Assembly (NCBI GenBank): GCA_034620365.1
Contig: JAQGEQ010000048.1
Coordinates: 1,178,001 to 1,242,000, forward strand
DNA: 64,000 bases
Direction: 5' to 3'
From: Pegea sp. RAD2-039
Lineage: Eukaryota; Chordata; Thaliacea; Salpida; Salpidae
Below the pieces are notes generated by a model, which was given only the letters and a program-made list of their open reading frames with translations, was not told the DNA's origin and ran no database searches. This document shows positions 1-13,704 of this stretch, piece by piece (the first letter of the stretch is position 1; each line of letters begins with the position of its first letter). A program made the translations under genes and the position numbers.

Positions 1-3000
1 TTTATTCAATAATTATAAATTTAAAACTTTTCCTTATTAGCTATTTATCAAACTTAATTAAAAAGAAAAAAAAAGATAAACTGTTGAGAGAAATTATGAG
101 AGAATCTGAAAAAAAGAATTTAACAGCATTAGTTTATATATGAAGGATATTTCAACATGTGGTATTTATGAAATATGTGTAAAGAGAACCGAGCTAGAAA
201 CTTATTACATGTAATGCATTGAAAATAATCATGAAAGAGGTGCTTAGAGCAAATTGTAGGTGTTTGAATGGTTCAGGTTCATTTAAAATTTTATTTTTCC
301 GATTTCTATTGATCAGAATATAACAAGCAATTAAATGAATAGTAAAAATTTATATAGAAAAAAACAAATATGAACATATTTACTAATATTAAACAAATTT
401 CTGTTGATTACATCACGTATATAATAAGGTGACGATTTTTTAGTAATAATAAGATATTTTTAAATAAAGTTTATACATGAAATAGTTTTAATCACTCTTA
501 GTAAAGCAAAAACAGTTCTTTCATAAATCGTCTTTTTCGTGAGCTAAAGCTAGAAGAAAGAAAAACAATCATTCTTTGAGTTTGTACTTAAAAATAAGTA
601 AGGCCTTAAAATAGATTGTAAAGAAATTTTATTGTTTTGATAAATTATTGGTGAATTAAGCTCTACATGAATTTTCTTTTTTTTTATATTGAAAATAATG
701 AGTAAAATTTGTATAACTGTTTGAAAGTTCAAAAGTGTATAGAGATATAGAACTTAAAAGTTTAAATGTTCACAATCCGTAAAAATTCTTAACTTTCAAC
801 CATTTCAAAACAAGGTAATATAATATCTCTTAGCTTTTATCCGATAAATTGAATTTAAAAGCTATTTTTTTTTTAAGTTTTGTTACTAAAATATGATAGA
901 AGTACTTGAAAATTCGTGAAAAGTAGAAAATTGTAAACAGTTTAAATAAAATTTTAAAAAATTCAATAAAATTAGAAGATTCTGTTTTTTTTATTAGATT
1001 TGTTTGAAAGAAAGTTTTTTCAAAGAGTTTATTACGGAGAAAAGTTTTGCGTATTAGATAATTAGATAATCTTTTTGTCATTTCTTTTAACAGTTAGTTT
1101 TTGGTTTGCTAAACGATTTACAAATATTGTAATCAAACAGTATTTAAATCAAAACATTTTAGCTAACATATTTTGAATAAATGATTAAATCTTTATATAG
1201 TAATGCTTTATAGTAATAATCGATATTCATAAAAAGTTTTAAAATCAAAACAAATTGAAACTTCATTAAAATTCATCTTCTAATTTCAGCTAAAGCTCAC
1301 AAGAAAGCTGATTAAAATCAGAAGCATATCAAGATACTTGCAAAAAATCGATAATATTTTTTAAAAATTGAAATTAAATTGACTTTTAACTGAAGAAACG
1401 AAGTTTTTCTGATGAAAATTACAAGACCCATAAACTGATTAATGGTTAGTATATTGTCACAAATGATTCTAAAACATATTTTATTTTTGTTATTAATTTA
1501 AAAAAATTCTTTTTTCTAAGAATATCTAATTTAAAATTATTCTAGATCTCTTTAGTAATAAGCTAGTAAATAGAAATCTATAATTACAATAAATACAAGT
1601 TTTATGTATATGCTTCTAATAAAGCAAACTATAGTTGTTTTAAAATGAAAGCATTTTTCAAAGATAAGAATGTGAGATTAAAGATGATAAAAACTGAGGC
1701 TAGTGAACACAGAAGTTTTACTTTGTAGAGTAAAGTTATTCTGAGTAAAAAACTTAACAAAAATTTTTCACCTAATCTAAAATCAATCTAAAACGATAGT
1801 TTTATCTGGAATAATCTTTAACTTTGCTATAGTGTTTTGTACAACATTTTATCTTATTGTATTCAAAAGAGTTTATTACTAAGAAATCATATTCTTTAAT
1901 GCTTTATGCTGTTTCCTTAGTTTAATTTAAATGACTATATTATAGTTTAATATACCTTGAACCTTTGTTGTTGAAAAGTAGAAATTGTTTCATAATTATC
2001 CAATAAAAAACTTTCATAATTTATTTCTATTTAAGTTATAAAAACTTTTTGATAAAGATGAAATATAATTTATTTGAAATTGTTCTTGAATGATAAATTT
2101 CTTTTATATACATATGTATGAATAATCATTTTATTTCTATTGAAACTAGTTTTTGAAAATACTAATTACAGATATCACATTCGCTATCAAGATTTTTTAA
2201 ATTGTTCTTGTTATCGTCAATTGTAACACAACTTTAAAATAACAAATATATTAAATGTTTATCCTAATCAGACTTTTTTATGATAGAATAAGCTTTAGTT
2301 TAAGTAATATTTTTGCTATCAATTCGTACTTTGCTGTTTGGGAGAAAGCTTCTTTGAAACTAGGACGTAACAAATCGAATTTGGACGTGAAAAATATCAC
2401 GTACAAAGTATTTCCGCTTGCTATTTTCAAACGACTATATACTGTACCAAGACAACTAACTTTTTTCTCAAGCTTTTAAGAAGCTTTACCTGAAGTAGTA
2501 AATAGTTTAAATTAGAAAGTGTAGTTTATTGGGTAACACAAGTTTAGTAATAAAAGGATAATTGAAAATAAAGAAAACTCCCTGAATGAGAACCAATCTT
2601 ACTGACAGTTCAACGGTTACAAGGGTGAATGTGAGTAAAATTAAGTTTATTTTACCAATGAACTTAACTTTTAAGACTGATTTCTTATTGTGGTTGAATA
2701 ATTGCTGAATAATAACAATTTTGATGCAGTTTATACTTCCACTTAAATAATTAATTCCTTTATTAAATAATTTATCAGGGCAATAAAACTGGATATTCAA
2801 ATTTATAAATAAAATTGTAATTTAAAAATTTAAAAGTAACTATTTTTGTAATCTTAGATATCTATTTAAGAGCATGTGATACAAAAATATGGAAACTATG
2901 GTCTTGTTGTATAAATATTTTACTACTTATAAATATTAATTTATTCGATACATTGAGCGTATAATGAAAAGTTTCTTATAATTCCTGAAATAAACAAGAA

Positions 3001-4311
3001 CACGCAAAATATCATACAATAAAAAATACAATGATGTTTAAACGTCAAGAATTCAAACTTATATTGATTTCCTTTATCGTTCGTTAACAAATTATAAATA
3101 TAATAGTATAGTATATTATAGTATAAATAAACAAAGAAAGCTTTATCCATAAAAGATTTACTAAAAATAAGTTTTTAAGAGATACAATATAAGAAAATCG
3201 AAATGATAATGAGGGGCTTATAAGCAGTATTTTCTAGAAAATATTGTTTTTGATCGAAAATGATTTGCAATGAGCTATAGTAAGTAAAAAAAGCAAGAAA
3301 GTGTTTTAGTTTTATCAAATCAAATTTGTAAACAGTTTAATAATAATATTAAACAAAATGCAAGTCTTCCGTTCTTTTGGTATTTGATAGCGTATTTTTT
3401 CCTGTTTCCAATTTATGACACCCTAATTGTAACAGACTATACAAATGAGGCTGAGGTTTCTTAAGTTTCAACTTTATGGAGAATTTGTTTCAACTCAATT
3501 ACAAAAGTGAAATTTGTAAAATACAATTTTACTTGGTCAAGTTACATAGTTCCAAGAACAGAATCGAAAGTTTATAACTATTCTGAAAAATTATATAAAG
3601 CTTAACAAAAGACAACACAAATATTTTGTAAGCCATTTTCTATCTTAGTTGTGCCGTTTTAAAAATAAGTTTTTTGACATTTGTGGTCAGCTTATCGTTC
3701 TATTTTTCTGCAAGTGAAATATCAAAAATATTTTTTCTAAATTTTATGAGCTATACATTTGAGACAAGTAGCATATACTAAAGCCACTTTTATTGTTCTT
3801 AAAAGGTTTATTTGAAAGATTTCAATCACCTAAAAAGTCATCACTAAAATTCAACAATGTTACGCTTAAACTTAACAATGATTACGCTTCTCTTTAAAAT
3901 CAAGATACCTTGACAGAGACTTGTGTTGTGGTAATTTGTCAATATTTTTGAATTAGAAAATATAAATGTCCTTTAACTGAATCAATAACTTGGTAGTTTT
4001 GTAATTTTGACTGTGCAAGTTGTTAGCTATTAAACTGTTAAATTATTAATTTTTAACTTATTTCCCACTGATATAAACTAAATGGGTTTGCGTAGCATCC
4101 TACAGATTGACCTACGTCATTATAAAATTAAAATATTTCTAGTTTAGTATTTGACTTAGTAATGATAATTTATGTATCATTGAATAAATAGAATACTTAG
4201 ATAGAGATATTTTAATAAACGAATTTTTCATTGTTATACAATTTATAAATTAAACTTAGGTCATGATTAGTTTTATAGAGTTGTTGTGTAACATCTAAAA
4301 AAATATTTCAG
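1..4311. other. AT-rich stretch, no gene recognised; may hold 5' exon(s) of the adenosine receptor
   Basis: No reading frame here resembles a known protein and none has convincing coding character; the short open frames are what AT-rich DNA gives by chance. The receptor exon starting at 4312 has no in-frame ATG and is preceded by an in-frame TAG, so its initiator exon should lie in or before this stretch. I could not place it. Confidence 0.5.
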
Positions 4312-7300
4312 AGTTTCAACACTTACACGACAGAAGTTAACATCAAAAATGCTTCAGAATTACCCTTAAATGAAGCATCAAAAGAAGATTTAACTGCTTA
4401 TATTGCTGCTGAAATTTCCATTGCAGTACTTGTTTTCATCAGCAACAGTTTAGTTCTAATTGCTGTTTTCAAGTTCGAATATCTTCATTCAGTTACACAC
4501 CGTTTGATAGCTAGTCTTGCAGTAGCTGACTTACTGGTGGCTATCCTAGGCATACCAAGCGCAATTATGTTACGAATCGGTAAGACAATTTTTAAATTAT
4601 CTTCTTTAATATGGTTATTTTTAGTTTGCTTGTTTACGTAAAAAATGTTATCAAAAAAACCTTTAGAATTATATCATTATTAACATATCTCCTTTTACAA
4701 AAATGTTAACAATTTGTTTTTTGATGCAGAACTAATATAAATTCTAAATATAATTTTCATATAACTGCAGAACACCAGAAATTTTTTAACATATTCAATT
4801 CAAAAAATCTAGTTCAACATTAAAAAAGAAGAAAACTATTAGGATATGTAATATAGTTTTACAGTCTGTTTTGCTTCAATAGAGAAACAGATAGTTGCAT
4901 ACTTACGTCATTAGTTAAGTATGAAAAATAGCTGAATGGCAAAATTTGTAGATGTTTCAAATATAAAAGTCATCTTAAACTATCATGCAGTGATAATCTG
5001 CTGCTTTATTACAATAGAAAGCCTGTTTTAGGAAACACTTTATCTACTGAGTGTAATTACTTTGAGTTTTTATTCACAATCGCAACATTATAAACATTAA
5101 CGTCCTGTGTAGATAAAATCGCACAGACAGTGGAGCTATAAAGTAATGCCAAACTAAAATATTACTTTTATTAGCTTTTTTGTAATAGGCTTGGAACTTT
5201 CTACAAATTCTTCTGGATCAGTAGCAGCTGATGGCCATACAAAAATACACAAAGATTTCTGCTTAACAATTATCTGGATGGTAGTCACAATAACACAAGT
5301 TTCTATATTTCACCTACTTCTTATTGCAGGCGACCGCTACATTGCAATTAAATACTCACTGAGGTAAAAATTGTAGTGAAATGACAACTTCAATAATTTA
5401 TAAACTTGATTTACAAACTAGTTGGCTCAATATTATGTTTCAAAATAATGACATGTTAGACTGAAAAATATTTACATGAATTAACTTTGAGACATACTTG
5501 TGAATTTGAAAGTTTTTTTTTTACTTTTTTATTCCTAACTGTATACGTAAATTGCTTTATTGATTTAATAAGTTTTTTAATTGCAGCAAAAAGTTTCTCT
5601 GCTTATGCTAGACTAGTTTTGTGATTTATTATTTTTATAGCAGTAGAGTAAACGATTTTTGCTTCAAACACAAGTTTAGATGCATTTGTTCAAACCCAAT
5701 TTATTTGCTGTATGTATAAAGCATGATAAAAAGGAAACAGTTTGAGTGAGGAAATAAAATGATGAAATTTGCAACTGTCGCAATTTTTGCAGATATTACA
5801 CTTTAGTAAACTCACAACGTGCACGAGTTTTCATATCTTTAGCTTGGATATTTGGAGGAATTGTTGGTTTTACTCCATTGATAAACTCACAAGTGAACTC
5901 AACACATAAGTAAGTTTCTGCTTTTTTTTGTGAATGCATTAATAAATTAAAAGATATATTAATGTGATCTAAATATTTTACAATCAGCAAAATTATTCGT
6001 TTGCATAATTCCAGTTAAATTCCTGATGATTTTATAAATGTTATCTAATTTTACTGCAAATAATATGTTTTAAAGAATAAGAAATAAAGTATTTGGTATT
6101 ATCAATATGCTACTGTATGTTCTCTATTCAAACTGTTATGGTATTATTTTACGCAGCCATTGCACGTTTGAGTCAATCGCTAGTATGGAGCATATGGTTT
6201 TTTTTAATTTCTTTCTCTGTGTTTTATTACCTTTAGTATGTCTTTTCATACTATACGCCTACATTTTTAGGGTGGGTATACAAAAGTTTTTTATCCTTTG
6301 AACATGTAAACAGCTTCTTATAAGTTTCTTTTTTCAGTCGGCAAAAACACAATTAAAGAAAATTTATAATCAAGGTCTTATTAACAATAGCAGACATCAA
6401 AGCTTTGGAGCAGAAAGAAGTCCAACGCTTAATTTAATAAATAATGATTCACAAATTAAATTATCTGAACTTTCACCGAAAATTAAGCTAAAAACAATAG
6501 AATTTTCAAAGCAATTTAAAAAACAGAAAATAATTGGAGTAAATGAAAGCAATTTAGACAGCTGTAATAGAGAAGGTGATATCTGTATCTTTGATGAAGA
6601 AAAACAGGTTTATTTTCATTTTATAATCTTTTATCTTTATGTTTTTACTTATTTCATCAGCTTGCTTTGACATTTATTTTTCACACATTACAAAAAAATT
6701 TAATAACGAAGCAAATTGATATATAATATTTGTAAAGCAGAAGTGCTTTCAAAGCAACCTAACGTCAACAAAACAGTAAAAATCTTAAATAAGATAACAA
6801 ACTCAAACAACTTTAAAAACAAAAAAAAATTTCCATAGATTGAGCTAAAAAGCAGTAAAATCTCATTTTTAATTTTCTGTTTAAGCAAACTATGCTGACA
6901 CAGCGAAACAAATTGAATTTAGTTATATTTTGTTTTTCTTAACTTATTTTCTGAGAGTGCTTGTTTAATTGTAATTAAATAAATATGTTTACATAATATT
7001 TTTTCTCTTGTGTAGCTTATATATTCTGAATTTAAAGTATCTTCACTAATATTTTGTTAAACTCATATGAGTTGCTATTATTAAATTATTTCACATTTTT
7101 AGATGAAATTTGTCAGCATGAAACACCATACTGGTAGCAATATCAAATTGGGATTATCGTCAACAAATTCATCTCTTGACAGCGTTGATAAAGAATGCGA
7201 TTATTTATCCTCTAATGGACCCAGAAGAAGTTCAACAATCCTAGCTCGAAGCATCCAACGCCAAAGACTCAAAAAAACCTCAAGGTTGATACGGAAAGAG

Positions 7301-7582
7301 TTTAGAGCTGCTAGGAGTCTTTTCTTAGCCGTTGGGTTATTTTCTGCATGTTGGTTACCTTTGCACATTCATAACTGCCTATTAACGTTTACTGGTATGA
7401 GCCCAAACACTACACTAGTGACTGATTGTTTTATTCTTTTATCTCACGCTAACTCATTAATGAATCCATTTGTTTACGCGTTTCGAATGCGAGAATGGAG
7501 GCGTGCTTTTCACAGCCTACTTAAAAAAGCAGGAACTTGGATATCTGGAACAATTTTCAGACGCCGTGTCAGTTTAATCTGA
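4312..7582 (+). CDS. Adenosine receptor-like class A GPCR (5' exon missing from model)
   Basis: Seven-helix receptor predicted to bind adenosine at the cell surface and signal through G proteins. Exons seen: 4312-4579, 5189-5363, 5793-5909, 6157-6271, 6338-6607, 7103-7582; phases close and give at least 474 residues. TM1 carries a Glu at the usual adenosine-receptor position and SNSLVL; TM2 has SLAVADLLVAILGIP; TM3 has TQVSIF then GDRYIAI (DRY); TM4 follows RARVFISLAW; ECL2/TM5 reads CTFESIASMEHMVFFNFF, keeping the Phe-Glu pair that contacts ligand; TM6 has CWLPLHIHN; TM7 has LSHANSLMNPFVYAF, with the ligand-pocket Ser-His and NPxxY-type motif. An N-glycosylation site (NAS) lies before TM1. 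Intracellular loop 3 is about 160 residues, far longer than in mammals. The initiator Met is in an unidentified upstream exon. Identity is very secure at family level; the A1/A2/A3 split does not apply clearly to invertebrates. Confidence 0.93.
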
Positions 7583-7645
7583 ATTTTTACTATTGTTGAT
7601 GTTGTCTTCAATTACTGATTATAAGATAATAATAGATTAGTTGTA

Positions 7646-7651
7646 AATAAA
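7646..7651 (+). terminator. Polyadenylation signal AATAAA for the adenosine receptor
   Basis: Canonical AATAAA about 64 bases after the TGA of the receptor, in the expected place. In DNA this AT-rich such hexamers also occur by chance. Confidence 0.4.
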
Positions 7652-8281
7652 TACTGCACAAGCGTCTTTTCATCATGACCATATAACTAATTTCTAGATC
7701 TAAAAGAAATGTTTCTTATAATAATCCAATCATTTGCTAAACTTTGTCACAATCAAATATATTTATAATATTTATTGCGTTTAGAATGAATTTAAAGTAC
7801 CCATCAATTTGCTGGCAACTGAAGTAGTTTCAATGAAATTTTTATACCTCTTCATTTTTTACTGAGTAGAATACTATAATTCAACATTTTTATACATAAA
7901 AGTATGTGTCTGATTAAAAAACAATTGGAGAAATTTTATTTTTCAAATGTCTTTCATACGTTTATAAAATAGTTTGCTGTCAACAAAATTTAATTAGGTA
8001 ATAAAATGCAGTAACTTGAAATCGCAAATCAGTGTTACAATTTTTTTTTTTAGTAAGTTTGTATTTAAAGCTTTTTACCTTATTGACTATGCCTCTTGTG
8101 CTTTCTGACATCAAAACTTGCTGTATACGTTAAATAATAGTTATATAATCTTATTGTCGTTCATTTTGTCGTTTAACTTTGATGTTATATTATACTTTTT
8201 CATTAAAAAAAACCTTTTCAGTGTTGTACAACTGGTCCCTTAATTTAATCAAGGTATAGTATTTTTACTTATTTATGTATA

Positions 8282-8456
8282 AATGCGAAAGAGGGTACCC
8301 GAAGAGAGTACCTCCTGCTAACACACATTTTCACAAATGGTACCTATTAAGTTAGAAATATAGAAAGAAAAAAATGTAACACATGGCATTTCAGTAGTCT
8401 CCATATAATATAACAGTGAACAATTACATAGAATGTTATTAATATAAAAAAGGGGA
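8282..8456 (-). repeat. Dispersed repeat, copy A (inverted relative to copy B)
   Basis: The reverse complement lines up with 60150-60318 over most of its length. Shared blocks include AACATTCT.TGTAAT, CCATGTGTTA followed by a T-run and CTTTCTATATTT, GTGTTAGC, and GGTACCC followed by CTTTCGC/TTCTTCGC. Copy A has about 10 extra bases before the CCATGTGTTA block. No coding potential is seen. It is probably a small interspersed element or the end of a DNA transposon; the family is unknown to me. Confidence 0.6.
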
Positions 8457-11400
8457 AAAAGATTTCAGAAGTTTTTAATGTTGTTAATATTATAACGATT
8501 CAACTTCTGCTTTAGATTTTGTGATATTAATTTTTTATCAGAGCGTAAAAACTGGTATATCTCCGATTCTATAAATAGCTGTTTGTTTTGGGTACTTTTA
8601 GAAAAACTTCCTTTTTAAAGTTCGAATTGTGTTGACAACAAGACAAATTATTTTTAATGAAATATTTTGAGAAAAATTAGCGATTCCATTTAAGAATCTC
8701 GACAAACAAGTGCACGATTGTTTTGTTAGCTGAAGAATTTTTACAAATGGAGATGCTAAATTTGTATTACATGTTTACGCATGATTTGAACCATCTTTAC
8801 TGGTTTTACCGACCAGAGTTATTTCCTTTTTTACCATAGTTAAGTCATCAGGGTTAAAAAATTATCAGAAAATAATAATAATAAATAATTAGATACAAAT
8901 TGATAAATACGTCTAGATTTATCAACTGTTGAAGTATAAAAAATAACAATTTTTATTTGATTGTAAGAAAAATTAAAATAAAATTTTTGTAAAACACATT
9001 TTATATCAACAATATTTCTGTACCAACTAAAAGCAAAGTAACTTGTTAATACTTAATTTTGATCTTTAAGACTCATTTCGATTTTTTATTAAAAATGAAG
9101 AATTTAGTGAAATTCAAAGTTCTTATACTTTACTAGTTTAAGAACCTAGCCTCCAAAAACAGCCTTTACAAAAGCAAGTTTGAAGCATTACTTAAAGAAC
9201 AGAAAAAGAACAGTAATAATGAAACTAATTAGTCATCAAAAAGATCATCAAATACTTTGGTTTAGTTGCTGTTTAGTAATAATCCTTTATAATAAAATGT
9301 TTAATCAAAATTGTTTGCAGTTTAAAGTTAATGATAATGAAAAAATTAATATATCAATTTTTTATGTATATATGTTTCACCTTGTGCTACTGATGAAAAC
9401 GACTAAATTAACAATGTAATAAATTCTAATCAAATCAACAATTAGTTTAGGATATGAAAAGGTTTTTTTATTGCCCGTAATTTTGCATAATTTAAGAAAT
9501 AATTTAGCAAATAAAATTGTACTTGCTAATCCAACAAACATTTCAAGTTTAATAAATATAAATTTCTCTGATATTTTAAGTTATCATAAAAGCTATTTAT
9601 CTTATTTTATTTATAGGCACATTTTATATAACAATTCAAAATCTTAAAAGGTATTTCATAATGTTTAAACAATTAGGAAGCCCTACTAGTTCAAGCTTCA
9701 ATAATGACAAGTAATTGTTTTTTCGTTCATCCTCATTTTAAAATTTTCTTTTAGTTTTAAAAATTTTTGATTAAAAATACAAAAGACGACTGTTTGACCT
9801 ATATTTCAAACGAATCAACTGTTTCTAAAAATACTAAAAAATTTATATAAACCATTTATACAAAGCTTATAAGTGTTTAAAAGTCTTTAAAAAGTTTTAA
9901 ATTTAACTTGCTTTTAATTTAAAAGGAAAAAAAATTAACGAAGTTAGAATACACAGTTTGAAAAAATATAAATTGAATTTTTCTACTAAAATGTTAAGTC
10001 TATTATTAGGAGTAATAAGTTTTGAAATATTTTAACTTTAACACTTTTAGTCATTCCATTTATGTTAATAACAGCCATGCCTATTTTAAGATAAAAATCG
10101 TTTAGAGTTAAAATGTATTTCCAGCTTTTAAAAAAGTGTAATCTAAAACCATCTGACATTTTTCTTCCCTTATATGATTTAATGGATATATCTAGCTAAT
10201 ACTAAATCTGTTGTTCCACATTGTAACTGTGCTGCAACGTTTTTCGTAATTCTTTGTATTAATACTAAAATCAGTTTTTCATACTATTCCATCATAAAGT
10301 TAGATTTTAATTATCGCAAATAATTAATTACTGACATCAAAGGATAGTTTGCATCATCTTGTAATCATATTTGATAAATGATTTTGAAAATAACCAGTGA
10401 CCATTTAAAAGCAATTCCTCTAATTTTTATGTTAGAGAAGTTTAAACATCAGTTTGTTAATAAAATAGATTATAAAATAAATATATAAAATATGAATATT
10501 TTGTCATTCTATTAATCAGGCAAACATTGTAAAATGCATAACTTCCATAATGTTCTTTATTATGTGAAATAAACAAACAGTACACCATGTATAATGTTAC
10601 AAGCATTTAGCCGATTTATTTGTTTTATTGTCGACTAAAATAAACTATAAATATTCATTTTAATTTATATAGAAAGTTTTTATATTTGTAGATTAATTAA
10701 TAACCTTTTGCCTAAAATGTAAGTTTTAAGTTTAATTATGATATTTATTAGAGTCATGCCTACAATTAACTCACTTTCTGTTTTTAGGTAATTAAGTTTC
10801 AAGTTATCATATAAATCTTTTAAGAGATTCACAATATCTATACAAAATTATGTCTTTTTATGTGATCTCAGTAAAACTTTAGTTTTTTTATTAGATAATT
10901 AAGATTATTGAAAAAGGACTTTAGCTAGTGTCTTTTTAAAATGTTCATTTATTCAAGTTAGGTGTTCTTAAAATTAATCAATCATAAATCAAAATAATAA
11001 ATGATTATCAACAGAATGTTGATTAGAAAGTTTGTATTTACCAAGAATCATATTAGATAGTTTCATTTGCAATTAGAATGAATTTAAAAAATCAAACAAG
11101 CATATTTTTGGAAGTAAAAAAATGTTATTGGTAAAACTTTTTGAAGATATTTCAATCACAAACACATAAGTACGCTTCTCATTTTACTGAAGAAAAAAAT
11201 TTAGCAAAATCAGTTTTTGCCCAGAAAGAAGCTTCAAAAACAAAAATTAGATTCAACATTTGGTGCAACATAAATTATATGACTTTGAGATGTCTATCAA
11301 AGACCTAAAACAGTTGATTTACAAACAAACATAATAATTTTGGGGCTAAAGATGAAGACCTTTCTCTAGCTTCAAAAGTTGCTGTTAGCAATGACTTGAT

Positions 11401-13579
11401 ATTGTCTTAAAGTAGACTTGTTCTTTACACTTATCTTAACTTCTGTAATTACTTATTATAATTAAATCAACTTTTTTATTAACCAAACCTTCAACTTGCA
11501 ACATTTGGTTACTAACATATGATCAGATTTTTAATCTTGGAAATTTTAAAGAAAACCTAATTATTTGAACCTTTTATAACGCAAGTGATGAAATTTTAAG
11601 TCGATAAATTCTTATATAAATTACAACAATTTTAACCAAAGATTGTAGCTTAGTAAATAAATTCAAAAAATTATATTTCCAAAAGTTATCTATGAAAAAC
11701 ATGATTTCAGTAAGAGCTTCTTTCACAAAAAATTACATCTTTAAAAATTTCTTACTGCAGAACCTTGGCTCGACTACAAGTTGGCTGTCTACAGTAGCTG
11801 CTGTCTTATCTTACTAGCCTCAGTAAAATATTCTATTTATAAAACTGAGTCTCATTATTCAGTATATAGTGACTTTTCATATCGATTATAAAATACACAT
11901 TTTCATATCATTTGCTAAATAAGATAAGCATTTCTTTCCAAAATGCTTTTTACAAAATAAATAGATTAAATGTCAGACTTCATCCAAACTAAAAGAATTT
12001 ATCAAGCAAAAATATTTGGCAACATATCTCCAAGAGGAAGTTATAAAACAGAAATGAAAGCAAAAAGGCAGATGCGTTTCAAGAGAAAGATTAGAAAATC
12101 TTTGGTACATAAACACTTTTTGAATACTTTTTTATAATAAGATTAGTTTTAATACTTAAAAGTACGAAATGTTCACTTCTTGTTGTTACTTCTTGGTAAT
12201 TAAAAAACAAAATCTTTCTGTAATAACAAATAAACTTGATGGTTTAGAAAAAAAAGTTTGTAGTAAACGTAGGAAAAAGTGAAATTTATCCAGTATAAAA
12301 ACTCTTAATGTTAAAAGATCTCTAGTTCAAAACAAAGAAAAAGTTCAATCAAGCCAAGAAAACTGATGAATCTCATCAGAAAATAGAATTATTTTAAAGT
12401 GGATAGAAAAGTAATAGTATGAGTTAACACATAATATTGTACCTTAATGATTTGTGTAAAATAAAAATAATCAGAAATTAGGTATATGATCATTAACTTC
12501 CAATCATTAATCTTCTTCTAGTAGCAGTAGATGGAGTTCTTTTTCCGTGAGGAACGCACATTAAACTCCAATCTGCGTGTCAGAAGTTGAATTACGAAAA
12601 GATGAAAGTTTTGTGAAAAATAAACTGTGATGCTGCCCATAAAATCTGAATGTTTTAACAATCTAGAAATTTATTGTCTGAATTTTATTAGAAGATGTAA
12701 AAACAGAAAAATGAAAGATTTAAACAAATAATTCAGCAACAGAAATTTACACTTTCAAGTAAAGTTTTAACCTTAATACTTTAATGCTGTAAAATTATTT
12801 GAAGAAAACAAAAATTGAAAAAAGAATAAACGAAGAAGGCATTAATAACTTGAAATCATTTGATATCATTTAAGAATCATACATAAGACAGAAAAAATAA
12901 GCAGTGCCAGTGGGATGTTGGGATGTAATGAAAGAAGTTTATCAAGGTTTCTAAAACATTCTCGCTCACAAAAATCGTCAAATATAATCAAAAGAAAGAT
13001 TGAGGCTTAAACGTTGACCATATTGAGAAATTTGTTCCATTTCCCAACTTTCTCTTCATCTTTTACGAAAGACTTTTCTGCGAGATAGAGATAAAGAACT
13101 TCCGTAAAATCAATTACATAAATTGAGTTGCATATATGTAATAATCCAGCAAATCAGAGCAGTTTTCATAACTCTCAAACAAATGTGAGATGGAATTTGT
13201 AATTGGAATAGTGGCATTGCTCGCAAAATTTGAAAAATAAATTGTGCTGGCAATAGATTAGAATAAGAAACAAAATTAAAAACTGTTGAAAGAAAAATCT
13301 GATTGCAAGACAGTTTGTTGGATTTCAAGATCTTATATGATACAGATTTATCTGCATAGATAAGTTTTGAAGTTACTTAAAGTAACCTGACAGTTGGTTA
13401 ACTTAATTTCAAGATAAGTCAAAAGATACTTAACTCGATCAAGAATATTTAGTGACAGGAAAGAATTTAGTGATCATCAAAAGCATGCTTAAAATAAAAT
13501 GGGCAGCATCAAGCATGCAGCAAACGTTTGATCGACTTCTACAATTATATATTGAAACCATTTTCAGAAAAAATCAAGC

Positions 13580-13585
13580 TTTATT
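13580..13585 (-). terminator. Polyadenylation signal for Sec15/EXOC6
   Basis: TTTATT on the plus strand reads AATAAA on the gene strand, about 120 bases downstream of the Sec15 stop codon. Confidence 0.35.
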
Positions 13586-13704
13586 CTGATATAAATTGTA
13601 ATAGGCATCAAATAACAACCGCGTAAACTGAACAGTTTACATTTATGATGAAAATAAGCAGAATTATGTACATAGCTTCTGATGGCTGCAGTAAAAGTAA
13701 AATG

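Larger units (their letters stand above)
7583..13704. other. Intergenic, AT-rich; one copy of a dispersed repeat near 8.3-8.5 kb
   Basis: About 6 kb between the convergent 3' ends of the adenosine receptor and Sec15. Apart from the repeat copy at 8282-8456 and the probable poly(A) signals I see no coding exon, RNA gene or recognisable transposon. Longer open frames near 9.2 and 13.2 kb have no protein-like composition or splice context. Confidence 0.5.

Noticed and set aside
830..1081. 83-codon minus-strand frame near the left end
   Set aside because: Composition is Phe/Lys/Leu/Asn as expected from AT-rich DNA, with no motif.
9180..9419. 79-codon plus-strand frame
   Set aside because: No homology, no splice sites in phase, no poly(A) or promoter context; looks like chance.
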